Shown here: positions 16,916 to 24,409 of the stretch, piece after piece
Layout: every line of letters begins with the position of its first letter
How positions within the stretch are numbered: position 1 is the first letter of the stretch
Made by a program: the position numbers and the translations under genes
Assembly (NCBI GenBank): GCA_046261635.1
Contig: JBHEOL010000335.1
Coordinates: forward strand, 1-31,490
Origin: JBHEPS01 sp046261635
Lineage (GTDB): Bacteria; Acidobacteriota; Thermoanaerobaculia; Gp7-AA8
DNA: 31,490 bases
Reading direction: 5' to 3'
The notes under the pieces: model-generated
What the model was told of the DNA's origin: nothing
The model's input: only the letters and a program-made list of their open reading frames with translations
Databases searched by the model: none

Positions 16916-17758
16916 TCAGGACGCGAGAAGGCGGAGGCAGCGACCGAGCGCCGCTTTCATCTCGGTGCGCGGGACGATGAAGTCCACCATCCCGTGCTCG
17001 ACCAGGAATTCGGAGCGCTGAAATCCCTCCGGCAGAGTCTGGCGGATGGTCTGCTCGATCACGCGCGGTCCGGCGAATCCGATCAGCGCCTTCGGCTCGG
17101 CCACGTTCAGGTCTCCGAGCATCGCGAACGAAGCGGTCACTCCTCCCGTGGTCGGGTCGGTGAGAACCGAGATGAACGGGATGCGCGCGGCGGATAGTCT
17201 CTGCAGCGCCGCGGAGATCTTCGCCATCTGCATCAGCGAGAGGATCCCCTCCTGCATACGGGCCCCTCCCGAACAGGAGATCACGATCAGCGGAACCTTC
17301 TTTTCGAGGCTGCGCTCGGCCGCCATCGTGATCTTCTCTCCGACGACCGATCCCATCGAGCCGCCCATGAAGTTGTACTCCATGGCGCAGATCACCAGCG
17401 GCGCTCCCTCGAGCTTTCCCTCGGCGCATACCACCGCGTCGTCCGGACCCACGCGCGCCTCGTAGACCTTCAGCCGGTCGCGATACCGCTTCGTGTCGCG
17501 GAAACGGAGCGGGTCCGCCGAGCGGATCTCCGTTCCGAACACCTTGTAGTGTCCGTCATCGAACAGGATCGCGAGCCGCTCGGCCGCCGCGATTCGAAAG
17601 TGATGTCCGCAGCGCGGGCAGACCATATGGTTCTGCTCCGCATCCTTCCTCAGGATGATCTCCCGGCAGTCGTCGCACTTGAGCCACATCCCCTCGGGAA
17701 TGCGGGCTCGGGTGTCGGTCGGCTCCTTCGGCTTCTTTTCTTTCTTGAACCAGGCCAT
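16916..17758 (-). CDS. accD: Acetyl-CoA carboxylase carboxyltransferase subunit beta
   Basis: A 280-aa protein, normal length for AccD. With AccA it transfers carboxyl from biotin to acetyl-CoA to make malonyl-CoA for fatty acid synthesis. The N-terminal zinc ribbon is complete (C28-x2-C31 and C47-x2-C50; CDDC and CPRC). The crotonase-fold core shows MEYNFMGGSMGSVVGEK, SCSGGARMQEG and LTDPTTGGVTASFAMLGD. It starts at ATG 17758, with smpB upstream (48-nt gap) and folC downstream on the same strand. A TTGACT...TTTACT pair (18-bp spacing) ends 8 nt before the ATG, suggesting its own short-leader promoter in the smpB-accD gap. Confidence 0.97.
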   Translation of the reverse strand: MAWFKKEKKPKEPTDTRARIPEGMWLKCDDCREIILRKDAEQNHMVCPRCGHHFRIAAAERLAILFDDGHYKVFGTEIRSADPLRFRDTKRYRDRLKVYEARVGPDDAVVCAEGKLEGAPLVICAMEYNFMGGSMGSVVGEKITMAAERSLEKKVPLIVISCSGGARMQEGILSLMQMAKISAALQRLSAARIPFISVLTDPTTGGVTASFAMLGDLNVAEPKALIGFAGPRVIEQTIRQTLPEGFQRSEFLVEHGMVDFIVPRTEMKAALGRCLRLLAS

Positions 17759-17766
17759 GGGCGGCC

Positions 17767-17796
17767 AGTAAAGCCTACAGGGCGGGGCCGAGTCAA
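17767..17796 (-). promoter_or_regulatory. Possible accD promoter
   Basis: Minus-strand TTGACT (17791-17796), 18-bp spacer, TTTACT (17767-17772), then 8 nt to ATG 17758. The -35 matches 5 of 6 consensus bases, the -10 matches 4 of 6. Confidence 0.4.
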
Positions 17797-17806
17797 CGGA
17801 GAAGGT

Positions 17807-18277
17807 CTAACGCCTCGCCTTCATGGCCGCGGCCGCCTCGCGATCGGCTTCCTTCGTCCGCTCGCTCTCGCGCTTGTCGTGGAGCTTCTTGCCTCGAACC
17901 ACGGCGATCTCGACCTTCGCGTTCCTTCCGACGAAATAGAGCCGTAACGGAACGATCGTCAGCCCCTTGTCTCTCACCTGGGACTCGAGCTTCGCCAGCT
18001 CGCGCCGGTGGAGAAGGAGCTTGCGGCTTCGCAGCGGCTCGTGGTTCTCCCGGTTTCCGTGAGCGTAGGGAGAAATGTGCGCGTTGAGCAGGAAAGCCTC
18101 TCCCTTCTGGAAGATCACGTAGCTGTCCGAAAGGTTCGCCTTGCCGTCGCGGAGAGACTTCACCTCGGTGCCCATCAGGGCGAGCCCCGCCTCCATCCGG
18201 TCGAGGACGTGATAGTCGTGAAAAGCCTTCTTGTTCGAGGCGATCAACTTTTCGCCCGGGGATTTCTTCGTTGTCAT
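17807..18277 (-). CDS. smpB: SsrA-binding protein SmpB
   Basis: A 156-aa tmRNA-binding protein needed for trans-translation, which rescues stalled ribosomes. Family segments seen are NKKAFHDYHVLDRMEAGLALMGTEVKSLRDGKANLSDSY, then FLLNAHISPYAHGN, HEPLRSRKLLLHRRE and the basic C-terminal tail GKKLHDKRESERTKEADRE that enters the mRNA channel. An in-frame ATG at 18286 exists, but a -10-like TAGAAT (18285-18290) overlaps it and lies 7 nt before ATG 18277, so the inner start is preferred and the mRNA may be leaderless. No Shine-Dalgarno is visible. The gene leads smpB-accD-folC on the minus strand. Confidence 0.93.
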   Translation of the reverse strand: MTTKKSPGEKLIASNKKAFHDYHVLDRMEAGLALMGTEVKSLRDGKANLSDSYVIFQKGEAFLLNAHISPYAHGNRENHEPLRSRKLLLHRRELAKLESQVRDKGLTIVPLRLYFVGRNAKVEIAVVRGKKLHDKRESERTKEADREAAAAMKARR

Positions 18278-18284
18278 CGCGCGC

Positions 18285-18290
18285 ATTCTA
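18285..18290 (-). promoter_or_regulatory. -10 box of smpB (leaderless candidate)
   Basis: TAGAAT on the minus strand with 7 nt to ATG 18277, which would place the transcript start at or beside the start codon. No clear -35. Confidence 0.45.
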
Positions 18291-18485
18291 GTGGACTGTG
18301 TTCCCTCTCGGCTCGGTCGCTCGGAGCGAGGGCGAAGCCGCCGAACATGCCGAGCCCGCCGGCCGTCGGTCCGGGCGCCAAAGGAGACCTCAGCACCCCC
18401 CCCCGGAGGCCTGGCGGCATCGCCACCCGCGGTTTGCCTCTCTGATGCCAGCGACCCGAGCTGGTGTCGTCATGAGGATACGGCC

Positions 18486-18505
18486 GTGTGGTCAAGAAGC
18501 CACAC
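18486..18505. repeat. GTGTGG-N8-CCACAC dyad, copy 1
   Basis: A 20-bp inverted repeat, GTGTGGT and GCCACAC around a 6-nt centre. It lies 120 nt before the lpxC start. Copy 2 is at 19559-19578 and differs at only three central bases. It could be an operator or an RNA hairpin; no T-run follows, so it is not a terminator. Confidence 0.7.
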
Positions 18506-18535
18506 CCGGGCCGCGACCCAATCGATCACGAAAAC

Positions 18536-18553
18536 GATAACCCAAGTCTTATC
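18536..18553. repeat. GATAA-N8-TTATC dyad upstream of lpxC
   Basis: An 18-bp imperfectly spaced palindrome (GATAA, 8 nt, TTATC) just before the TTGACA at 18560. Possible operator; single copy seen. Confidence 0.35.
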
Positions 18554-18593
18554 AATAGGTTGACATTCATGTAACCGCTTGCCTGGAGTGGCA

Positions 18594-18612
18594 CCTCCCT
18601 CGCTCAGGGAGG
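18594..18612 (+). promoter_or_regulatory. Hairpin sequestering the lpxC Shine-Dalgarno
   Basis: CCTCCCT (18594-18600) pairs perfectly with AGGGAGG (18606-18612) around a 5-nt loop. The right arm is the only good Shine-Dalgarno match before lpxC, 13 nt upstream of ATG 18626. When folded, ribosome access would fall. Confidence 0.5.
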
Positions 18613-18625
18613 AAGTGGAAACCAA

Positions 18626-19516
18626 ATGCGTCCTCATCGAAAAACTATCTCTACTCCAGTCGCGATCGAAGGGATCGGACTCCACTCGGGCATCTACACG
18701 AAGGTGGAGCTCCATCCGGCTGAGGCCGGCGCGGGGCTCGGTTTCGTGCGGACCGACCTCGGGAACCTTCGCATCCCCGCGCTCCAGGCCTCGACGACCG
18801 CCCTCGACTACGCGACGACGGTCGGCAAGGACGACGTCTCGATCGGAACGGTCGAGCATCTTCTCTCCGCGATCCATGTCGCGGGGGTGACGGATCTCGA
18901 GATCCGGATCGACGGCCCTGAAGTCCCGATCATCGACGGCAGCGCTCTTCCGTTCGTGCATCTTCTCGAGGCGGCGGGCATGCGTTCGTTCGAAGAGCGC
19001 ATGGGAGTCCTGCGGATCGTGCGGGCGATCGAGTTGAACGAAGGCGAGAAGCGGATTCGGATCGAGCCGGCAGCGCGCCTTTCGGTCGATTACCGCATCG
19101 ACTTCAACCACCCGGTGATCGGCCACCAGGCGGTGGCCTTCGACCTCGATTACGAGCGGTTCGTCTCCGAGGTGGCACCGGCCCGGACTTACGGCTTCAT
19201 CCGCGACGTGGAACAGCTTCGCGCCGCGGGCCTGGCGCGCGGAGGCTCGGTCGAGAACTGCATCGTCCTCGACGACACGGGAGTCATGAACGGACCCCTT
19301 CGGTTCGAGGACGAGTTCGTCCGCCACAAGGTCCTCGATCTCATGGGCGACCTGGCCCTGCTCGGTTACCCGATCGTGGGAGCCATCTCGGCGGTTCGCG
19401 CCGGGCATGCCCTCCACTCGAGGCTGGTCGCGGCCATCCTTCGCTCTCCCGACTGCTGGGAGATCGACGGCCCGATCGCCGAGCCGGCTCACGAGAGCGC
19501 GCTCGCCTGGGCCTGA
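18626..19516 (+). CDS. lpxC: UDP-3-O-acyl-N-acetylglucosamine deacetylase
   Basis: A 296-aa zinc amidase that removes acetate from UDP-3-O-acyl-GlcNAc, the committed step of lipid A synthesis in the cytoplasm. Zinc ligands are H78 (TVEHLLSA), H234 and D238 (FVRHKVLDLMGD); catalytic His is H261 (RAGHAL). Other family motifs are EGIGLHSG, DGPEVPIIDGSALPF and RTYGF. The presence of lpxC shows an LPS-type outer membrane. The start ATG 18626 follows a hairpin that covers the ribosome-binding region, and copies of a GTGTGG-N8-CCACAC dyad lie on both sides of the gene, so regulation at promoter or mRNA level is plausible. A DUF4390-ntrYX set follows on the same strand after 62 nt. Confidence 0.97.
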   Translation: MRPHRKTISTPVAIEGIGLHSGIYTKVELHPAEAGAGLGFVRTDLGNLRIPALQASTTALDYATTVGKDDVSIGTVEHLLSAIHVAGVTDLEIRIDGPEVPIIDGSALPFVHLLEAAGMRSFEERMGVLRIVRAIELNEGEKRIRIEPAARLSVDYRIDFNHPVIGHQAVAFDLDYERFVSEVAPARTYGFIRDVEQLRAAGLARGGSVENCIVLDDTGVMNGPLRFEDEFVRHKVLDLMGDLALLGYPIVGAISAVRAGHALHSRLVAAILRSPDCWEIDGPIAEPAHESALAWA

Positions 19517-19558
19517 CCCTGATCCACGAGGGAATTTGACCGGCGAGTCGGCTCCGGA

Positions 19559-19578
19559 GTGTGGTAAAACAGCCACAC
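19559..19578. repeat. GTGTGG-N8-CCACAC dyad, copy 2
   Basis: A 20-bp inverted repeat nearly identical to 18486-18505, ending directly before ATG 19579 of the DUF4390 gene. A GGAG (19556-19559) abuts its left side, so a folded RNA hairpin would sit between that motif and the start codon. Confidence 0.7.
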
Positions 19579-20130
19579 ATGGGTCGGCGCTCCGTCGGAT
19601 TCCTCATCCTCCTTCTTCTCGCCTCGGCTGCACGGGGTGAAGACGCGAAGATTCGGAACCTCCAAGCCCTCGAGGAGGCGGACCGGATCTCGGTTTCGTT
19701 CGACCTCGTTGGAGCCTTCGATGCGCCCGAGATCCGGCGGGCCATCGAATCGGGGTTGCCGACGGTCCTCGCCTACGACCTCGAGCTGATCCGGAAGCGG
19801 CCGAACTGGTTCGACGACACGGTCTCGCGGGCGCGGCTCGAGGTGGTCGCGACCTACAACTCGGTCACGCGCGAATACCTGCTCAACTACCGCCGGGACC
19901 GCCGGCTGGTCCGCTCGGAGATCTTCACTTCGCTCGATGAGTTGAAGGCGAGGATGTCGCGGATCGACGAGCCCGATCTGTTCTCGACGGCGGGTCGGAA
20001 GCCGTGGAAACTGCGGGTTCGGGTGAGAGCCGAGCTGCTGCGGCGCTACGTCTGGTACATCGTGCCGTGGGACGTGGCCACCCCGTGGGAGGACACGCGG
20101 GTCGAATCGACGGCCGGCGGCACGTCATGA
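19579..20130 (+). CDS. DUF4390 domain protein, secreted
   Basis: A 183-aa protein with an N-terminal signal peptide (MGRRSVGFLILLLLASAARG, cleavage near residue 20), so it is probably periplasmic. The mature part shows features of DUF4390 (AIESGLPTVLAYDLELIRKRPNWFDD, VVATYNSVTREYLLNY, FTSLDELKARM). Its biochemical role is unknown. The gene overlaps the next by ATGA and is commonly found directly before NtrY-like kinases, so it may feed a periplasmic signal to that sensor. ATG 19579 was chosen because it starts the signal peptide; a GTG at 19561 would add six residues and falls inside the dyad. Confidence 0.85.
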   Translation: MGRRSVGFLILLLLASAARGEDAKIRNLQALEEADRISVSFDLVGAFDAPEIRRAIESGLPTVLAYDLELIRKRPNWFDDTVSRARLEVVATYNSVTREYLLNYRRDRRLVRSEIFTSLDELKARMSRIDEPDLFSTAGRKPWKLRVRVRAELLRRYVWYIVPWDVATPWEDTRVESTAGGTS

Positions 20131-22232
20131 ACCTCGAAGGGCTGCTGCGATACCGGAAAGATCCGCGGTTGATCGTGACGGTCCTGCTCGCGACGGTGGC
20201 GGTCACGAGCTCGATTTATTACCTGGTTCAGCGCGCGAACGAGCTGAGTCCCGAGGCGCTCGGGAGCCGGCTCCTGCTGTTCGTCCTGTGGAACATCAAC
20301 CTGGTCCTCATCATCGGGGTTCTGTTCGTCCTCCTGCGTGGGATCGTGAAGCTGCTGCTCGAGAGGAAGCGCGGGATCATGGGGTCCCGTTTCCGCTCGA
20401 AGCTGGTGGTGACGTACATCGCCATCTCGATTCTTCCGATCGTTCTGCTGTTCGTGATCGCGACGGATCTGCTCCGTCTGTCGATCGACCGGTGGTTCAA
20501 CACCCCGGTGGAAACGATCGTGCGGAACTCGGAAGCAATCGCGCAGTACGCGCAGGACCGCGCGATCGGCGAGGCGGAAGCAGCGGCGCGGGAGATCGCC
20601 GCGGCGGAAGGTCCGGTCGAGCGCAGGCTGAACCACACGCGCGCCACGCATCAGGTCGACCTGGTGGGGATCTACGAAAACGGATCGGTGGTTCGGATCC
20701 TCGCGAACCCGCGCTCGCCCGTGCACTCGATCTCGGAGCCGTCCACGCAGTTCTTCGAGCAAATGCGCCGGGACGGCGTCGCCAGCCGGATCGATCCGAT
20801 TCCCGAGGGAAAGTGGATCCGGGTGGCGGTGCCGATCGGCGAGGATCGCGCGGCAGTCGCGGGCATTCACATTCCCGCCGCCATGAGCAGGATGCTCGAT
20901 CAGAACGTGGTCGCGTGGCACGACTACCGGCAGCTCGACACGCAGAGGCCCGCGCTCAAGGCCGCGCAGACGTCGATGTTCCTCACCATCACGCTGGCGA
21001 TCCTGCTGTTCGCGCTGCTGGTGGCGATCTACGTCTCGCGACGGATTACGGTCCCTGTGGCGGCGCTCGCGGAGGGGACGCGGACCCTGGCCGGGGGCGA
21101 CTACGCGCACAGGATCGAGGTCGAGGCGACCGACGAGTTCGGGGTCCTCATCGACTCGTTCAACGGAATGGCCGAGCAGCTCGACCGCCAGAGGTCGGCG
21201 CTCACGGAATCGAATCTCGAGCTCGTGGAAGAGCGCGCTTACCTGTCGACCGTCCTCGAGAGCGTCTCGACCGGAATCCTCGCCTTCAACGAGGACCGGG
21301 CGCTGTTGAGCATCAACCTGGCGGCTCTCCGGATTCTCCGGATTTCCGATCCCGAGCCCTCCACGCCGATCGACGCCATCCTCACCGAGGAGCTCGAACC
21401 CCTCGGCGAGTACCTCCGCGAGATGGGCGAACGGACCGCACGCTCGCGCGAGATCTCGATCATGAGAGGAGGTGAGATCCTCTACCTCGAAGTCTCCGTG
21501 TCGCGGCTGAAGGACGCCGAAGGACGAGGTGGATGGGTCGTCGCGATCGAGGACCTGACCCAGCTCGTTCAGGCGCAAAAGCTCGCCGCGTGGAGCGAGG
21601 CCGCGCGCAGGATCGCCCACGAGATCAAGAACCCCCTCACCCCGATTCAGCTCTCGGCCGAGCGGATCGCGAAGAAGTTTCGCAGGCAGGACCCCGATCT
21701 CGACCGGGCGGTCGAGGATGGCTGTAGAACGATCGTCAATGAGGTCGGGCAGCTCAAGCGCATGGTCGACGAGTTCTCGCGATTCGCCAGGATGCCGGCG
21801 GTCCACTTGCGGGAGACCGACATCGGGCAAATCGTCCAGGAAATGGCCACCCTCTACGGTGACGTGAAGCCGGAAGTCGCGATCGTCGTCGAGGCGGAGA
21901 AGGGAATCCGCGCCGTGGTCGATCCCGAGCAGATTCGTCGGGCGCTCATCAACCTCCTCGACAATGCGATCGACGCCACCGATGCCGGCACGATCTCGAT
22001 TGCAGCGCGCATCGACGAGCGCGCACTCGTGATCGAGGTGCGCGACACGGGGCGCGGAGTGGACGAGGGCGACCGCGACAAACTCTTCCTCCCATATTTC
22101 TCGACCAAGCGATCCGGAACCGGACTCGGGCTCGCCATCGTTCACCGCATCGTCCACGATCACGACGGCACGATCGCCGTCCACGAAAACCAGCCGAGAG
22201 GGACCAGATTCCTCATCACCATCCCCGCATGA
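20127..22232 (+). CDS. NtrY-type sensor histidine kinase
   Basis: A 701-aa inner-membrane kinase. Helices at about 14-34, 48-75 and 93-117 precede a periplasmic region (about 120-282) and a further helix (285-304). Then come HAMP (about 305-358), PAS (about 372-480), the HisKA dimerisation domain with phosphorylated His498 in ARRIAHEIKNPLTP, and the HATPase domain with NLLDNAIDA (N box), DTGRGV (G1) and KRSGTGLGLAI (G2). The architecture is that of NtrY. It should phosphorylate the response regulator encoded 19 nt downstream. Its ATG overlaps the DUF4390 stop (ATGA), so the sensor and the secreted protein are translationally coupled. The stimulus cannot be read; NtrY in other bacteria responds to nitrogen or redox/envelope state. 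Confidence 0.93.
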   Translation: MNLEGLLRYRKDPRLIVTVLLATVAVTSSIYYLVQRANELSPEALGSRLLLFVLWNINLVLIIGVLFVLLRGIVKLLLERKRGIMGSRFRSKLVVTYIAISILPIVLLFVIATDLLRLSIDRWFNTPVETIVRNSEAIAQYAQDRAIGEAEAAAREIAAAEGPVERRLNHTRATHQVDLVGIYENGSVVRILANPRSPVHSISEPSTQFFEQMRRDGVASRIDPIPEGKWIRVAVPIGEDRAAVAGIHIPAAMSRMLDQNVVAWHDYRQLDTQRPALKAAQTSMFLTITLAILLFALLVAIYVSRRITVPVAALAEGTRTLAGGDYAHRIEVEATDEFGVLIDSFNGMAEQLDRQRSALTESNLELVEERAYLSTVLESVSTGILAFNEDRALLSINLAALRILRISDPEPSTPIDAILTEELEPLGEYLREMGERTARSREISIMRGGEILYLEVSVSRLKDAEGRGGWVVAIEDLTQLVQAQKLAAWSEAARRIAHEIKNPLTPIQLSAERIAKKFRRQDPDLDRAVEDGCRTIVNEVGQLKRMVDEFSRFARMPAVHLRETDIGQIVQEMATLYGDVKPEVAIVVEAEKGIRAVVDPEQIRRALINLLDNAIDATDAGTISIAARIDERALVIEVRDTGRGVDEGDRDKLFLPYFSTKRSGTGLGLAIVHRIVHDHDGTIAVHENQPRGTRFLITIPA

Positions 22233-22251
22233 AGCGGCGGAACCAAAGCCC

Positions 22252-23610
22252 ATGAGCCGCATCCTGATCATCGACGACGAGCCCGCGATTCGCGAAACCC
22301 TCCGCGACATTCTCGAGGACGAAGGGCATAAGGCCACCCCCTGCGAGTCTGCCGAGGAGGGGCTAGCCGCTTACGCCCGCGAGGATTTCGACCTCGTCCT
22401 TCTCGACGTCTGGCTCCCGGGAATCGACGGACTCGCCCTGCTCGAGAGGATCCGCGCGGTCGGTCATCCCCCTCCCGTCATCGTGATCTCCGGACACGGC
22501 AGCGTCGAGACCGCCGTGCGCGCCACCCGTCTGGGCGCCTACGACTTTCTCGAGAAACCACTCTCGCTCGACCGCGTTCTGCTCACCGTCACGCATGCGA
22601 TCGCCGACCGCAGGCTCCGCCAGCAGGTCCGCGACCTCAAACGCACCTCCACGACGTTCGACGAGGTCCTCATCGGCGAGAGCGAGGCGATGCAGCGCCT
22701 CCGTACGCGCATCCTCAGCGCCGCCCGCTCCGCCTCCCGCGTCCTCATCACCGGGGAAAACGGCAGCGGCAAAGAGATCGTCGCCCGCATGCTGCACCGA
22801 GAGTCCCCGCGCGCGGACCATCCCTTCATCGCCGTCAACTGCGCGGCGATCCCCGACGAGCTCATCGAGTCCGAGCTGTTCGGCCACAAGAAGGGCGCGT
22901 TCACCGGCGCGACCGACGATCGCAAGGGAAAGTTCGAGCTCGCCGACGGAGGCGCGATCTTCCTGGACGAGATCGGGGACATGTCTCTTCGGACCCAGGC
23001 GAAGGTTCTGCGCGTCCTCCAGGATCAGCAGTTCCAGCGCGTCGGTGGCCACCAGACCATTCAGGTCGACGTCAGAGTCATCACCGCCACGAACAAGAAC
23101 CTCGAGCAGCAGATCCATCTCGGCCATTTCCGCGAGGATCTTTATTTCCGCCTCAACGTGATCCCGATCGAGGTCCCTTCGCTGCGCGAGCGCGACGGCG
23201 ACGTGCTGCTTCTGACCGACCACTTTCTCCGGCGCTTCGCCGCCGAGACTGGCCAGCGCGTCCGGAAGCTCACCCCCGAGGCCGAGCAGAAAATCCTCGC
23301 CTACTCCTGGCCGGGAAACGTCCGCGAGCTGCGGAACCTGATGGAGCGCCTGACGATCCTCGAGCCGTCCGAGAAGATCGGTCCGGAGGCCATCCCGGCC
23401 TCCGATCCCATCGCCCCCGCGGCCCTCGCCGCCCATACCGGCGACATGACTCTCAGGGAGGCGCGCGAGGTGTTCGAGCGGGAGTTCATCCTCCGGAAAC
23501 TGAGCGAAGCGGGAGGAAACGTGAGCCGCGCCGCCGAGGCCCTCGGGGTGGAGAGATCGAACCTCTATCGGAAGCTCCACGCCTTCGGAATCCGCGTCGA
23601 GCGACGCTGA
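22252..23610 (+). CDS. NtrX/NtrC-type sigma-54-dependent response regulator
   Basis: A 452-aa activator. The receiver domain has acidic DDE near residues 8-10, phospho-acceptor D52 (LDVWLP) and K102. The AAA+ domain has Walker A GENGSGKE (168-175), the sigma-54 contact loop GAFTGA (215-220, intact) and Walker B GGAIFLDEIG (233-242). A Fis-type helix-turn-helix closes the protein (EAGGNVSRAAEALGVERSNLYRKLHAFGI). It should bind enhancer sites and drive sigma-54 promoters when phosphorylated by the kinase upstream. Sigma-54-like sites lie in the same window before both pilins and the last outer-membrane gene, but a direct link is only a possibility. No Shine-Dalgarno of note precedes ATG 22252. 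Confidence 0.95.
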   Translation: MSRILIIDDEPAIRETLRDILEDEGHKATPCESAEEGLAAYAREDFDLVLLDVWLPGIDGLALLERIRAVGHPPPVIVISGHGSVETAVRATRLGAYDFLEKPLSLDRVLLTVTHAIADRRLRQQVRDLKRTSTTFDEVLIGESEAMQRLRTRILSAARSASRVLITGENGSGKEIVARMLHRESPRADHPFIAVNCAAIPDELIESELFGHKKGAFTGATDDRKGKFELADGGAIFLDEIGDMSLRTQAKVLRVLQDQQFQRVGGHQTIQVDVRVITATNKNLEQQIHLGHFREDLYFRLNVIPIEVPSLRERDGDVLLLTDHFLRRFAAETGQRVRKLTPEAEQKILAYSWPGNVRELRNLMERLTILEPSEKIGPEAIPASDPIAPAALAAHTGDMTLREAREVFEREFILRKLSEAGGNVSRAAEALGVERSNLYRKLHAFGIRVERR

Positions 23611-23667
23611 TTCTCGCCCTCTCCGAGCCGCCTCGGAATGGAATACACCCCTGGGACCACGGGTTAC

Positions 23668-23697
23668 TTGACACGCTCGCGGATGATCTCCTAGATT
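23668..23697 (+). promoter_or_regulatory. tRNA-Gly promoter
   Basis: TTGACA (23668-23673, perfect -35), 18-bp spacer, TAGATT (23692-23697). The tRNA begins 10 nt after the -10. Confidence 0.75.
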
Positions 23698-23707
23698 GTC
23701 CCCGCGC

Positions 23708-23782
<75 letters not shown>

Positions 23783-23796
23783 ATCGAATTCCAACC

Positions 23797-23830
23797 GAAG
23801 ACCGGCCCCGCGGCCGGTCTTCTCGTTTTT
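23797..23830 (+). terminator. Rho-independent terminator after tRNA-Gly
   Basis: An 11-bp perfect stem, GAAGACCGGCC (23797-23807) with GGCCGGTCTTC (23812-23822), a 4-nt loop, then TCG and five T. The last T is the first base of the stop codon complement of the convergent YraN-like gene. Confidence 0.9.
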
Positions 23831-24288
23831 CAGCGCCAGAGCCACGGCCGTCCGGGCGCCCCCTCGATGTAAAACGCATTGCGGAGATGCTCGATCCGGA
23901 AGCGCCAGCCGGTCCAGTAGACTCCGATGATGTCGAACCGCACGCGGGTGCCTCCGCCGATTCTCCGCTCACGGCAGTAGCGCTCCGCCATCCTCGCGAT
24001 GCGCAGCTGCTTGGCGCGGTTCACCGCCTCCTCCGGAGCGCCGCAGCGGGTCTGCTGGCGCGACTTCACCTCCACGAACGCGACGACCTTTCCACGGCAC
24101 ACGATCAGATCGAGCTCTCCGTTCGGGTAGCGGACGTTCCGGTCGAGCACCCGGTAACCGCGGAGCCGGAGGTACCACGCCGCGCGCGATTCCCCCTTCC
24201 GCCCCAGTTCGTGCGCGAGCAGCCGGGGGCGGACCAAGGTCGCGAGCCGATGCACGATGCGCTTCGAATGCGTCAACAGGGCGGACAT
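23830..24288 (-). CDS. YraN/UPF0102 family nuclease-fold protein
   Basis: A 152-aa protein with the UPF0102 core: HELGRKGESRAAWYLRLRGYRVLDRNVRYPNGELDLIV followed by VVAFVEVKSRQQ. The E...GELDLI...EVK pattern is the active-site layout of the restriction-endonuclease-like fold, with E, D and E-x-K present. In vivo role unknown. It has a basic N-terminal extension of about 25 residues compared with the usual roughly 120-aa family members. The start was set at ATG 24288; the longer reading frame upstream looks non-conserved. It is convergent with the tRNA and downstream of mutL on the same strand (121-nt gap). Confidence 0.85.
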   Translation of the reverse strand: MSALLTHSKRIVHRLATLVRPRLLAHELGRKGESRAAWYLRLRGYRVLDRNVRYPNGELDLIVCRGKVVAFVEVKSRQQTRCGAPEEAVNRAKQLRIARMAERYCRERRIGGGTRVRFDIIGVYWTGWRFRIEHLRNAFYIEGAPGRPWLWR

Positions 24289-24409
24289 CGAAACCGAGGC
24301 TACCTCGGGTTTCGGGCAGCCGGGAGAAACCGGACGCGGGGCCCACGAGGGGTAGAGCGTCCTTGCCTGGCGGCGGCCGGCCGAGAACCCGGCCACCTCA
24401 CGATGGGAC

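Larger units (their letters stand above)
18291..18625. other. Intergenic region between smpB and lpxC
   Basis: About 335 bp of divergent intergenic DNA with no supportable gene. The smpB side is GC-rich and has a run of eight C (18396-18403). The lpxC side turns AT-rich (about 18525-18580). It contains two dyads of similar geometry (18486-18505 and 18536-18553), a perfect TTGACA (18560-18565) without a clear -10, and a hairpin over the lpxC ribosome-binding region (18594-18612). The lpxC promoter and its control elements are probably here. Confidence 0.6.

Noticed and set aside
18396..18403. Run of eight C as a phase-variation tract
   Set aside because: It is far from any start codon or promoter element, and such runs occur by chance in GC-rich spacer DNA.
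18589..18603. Sigma-54-like GG-N10-GC before lpxC (TGGCACC...TCGC)
   Set aside because: The spacing fits, but the -12 side is poor and the sequence is better explained by the CCTCCCT/AGGGAGG hairpin over the ribosome-binding site.
20046..22337. A 763-codon minus-strand open frame opposite the NtrY kinase
   Set aside because: The plus strand carries all kinase motifs; the opposite frame is only a compositional shadow.
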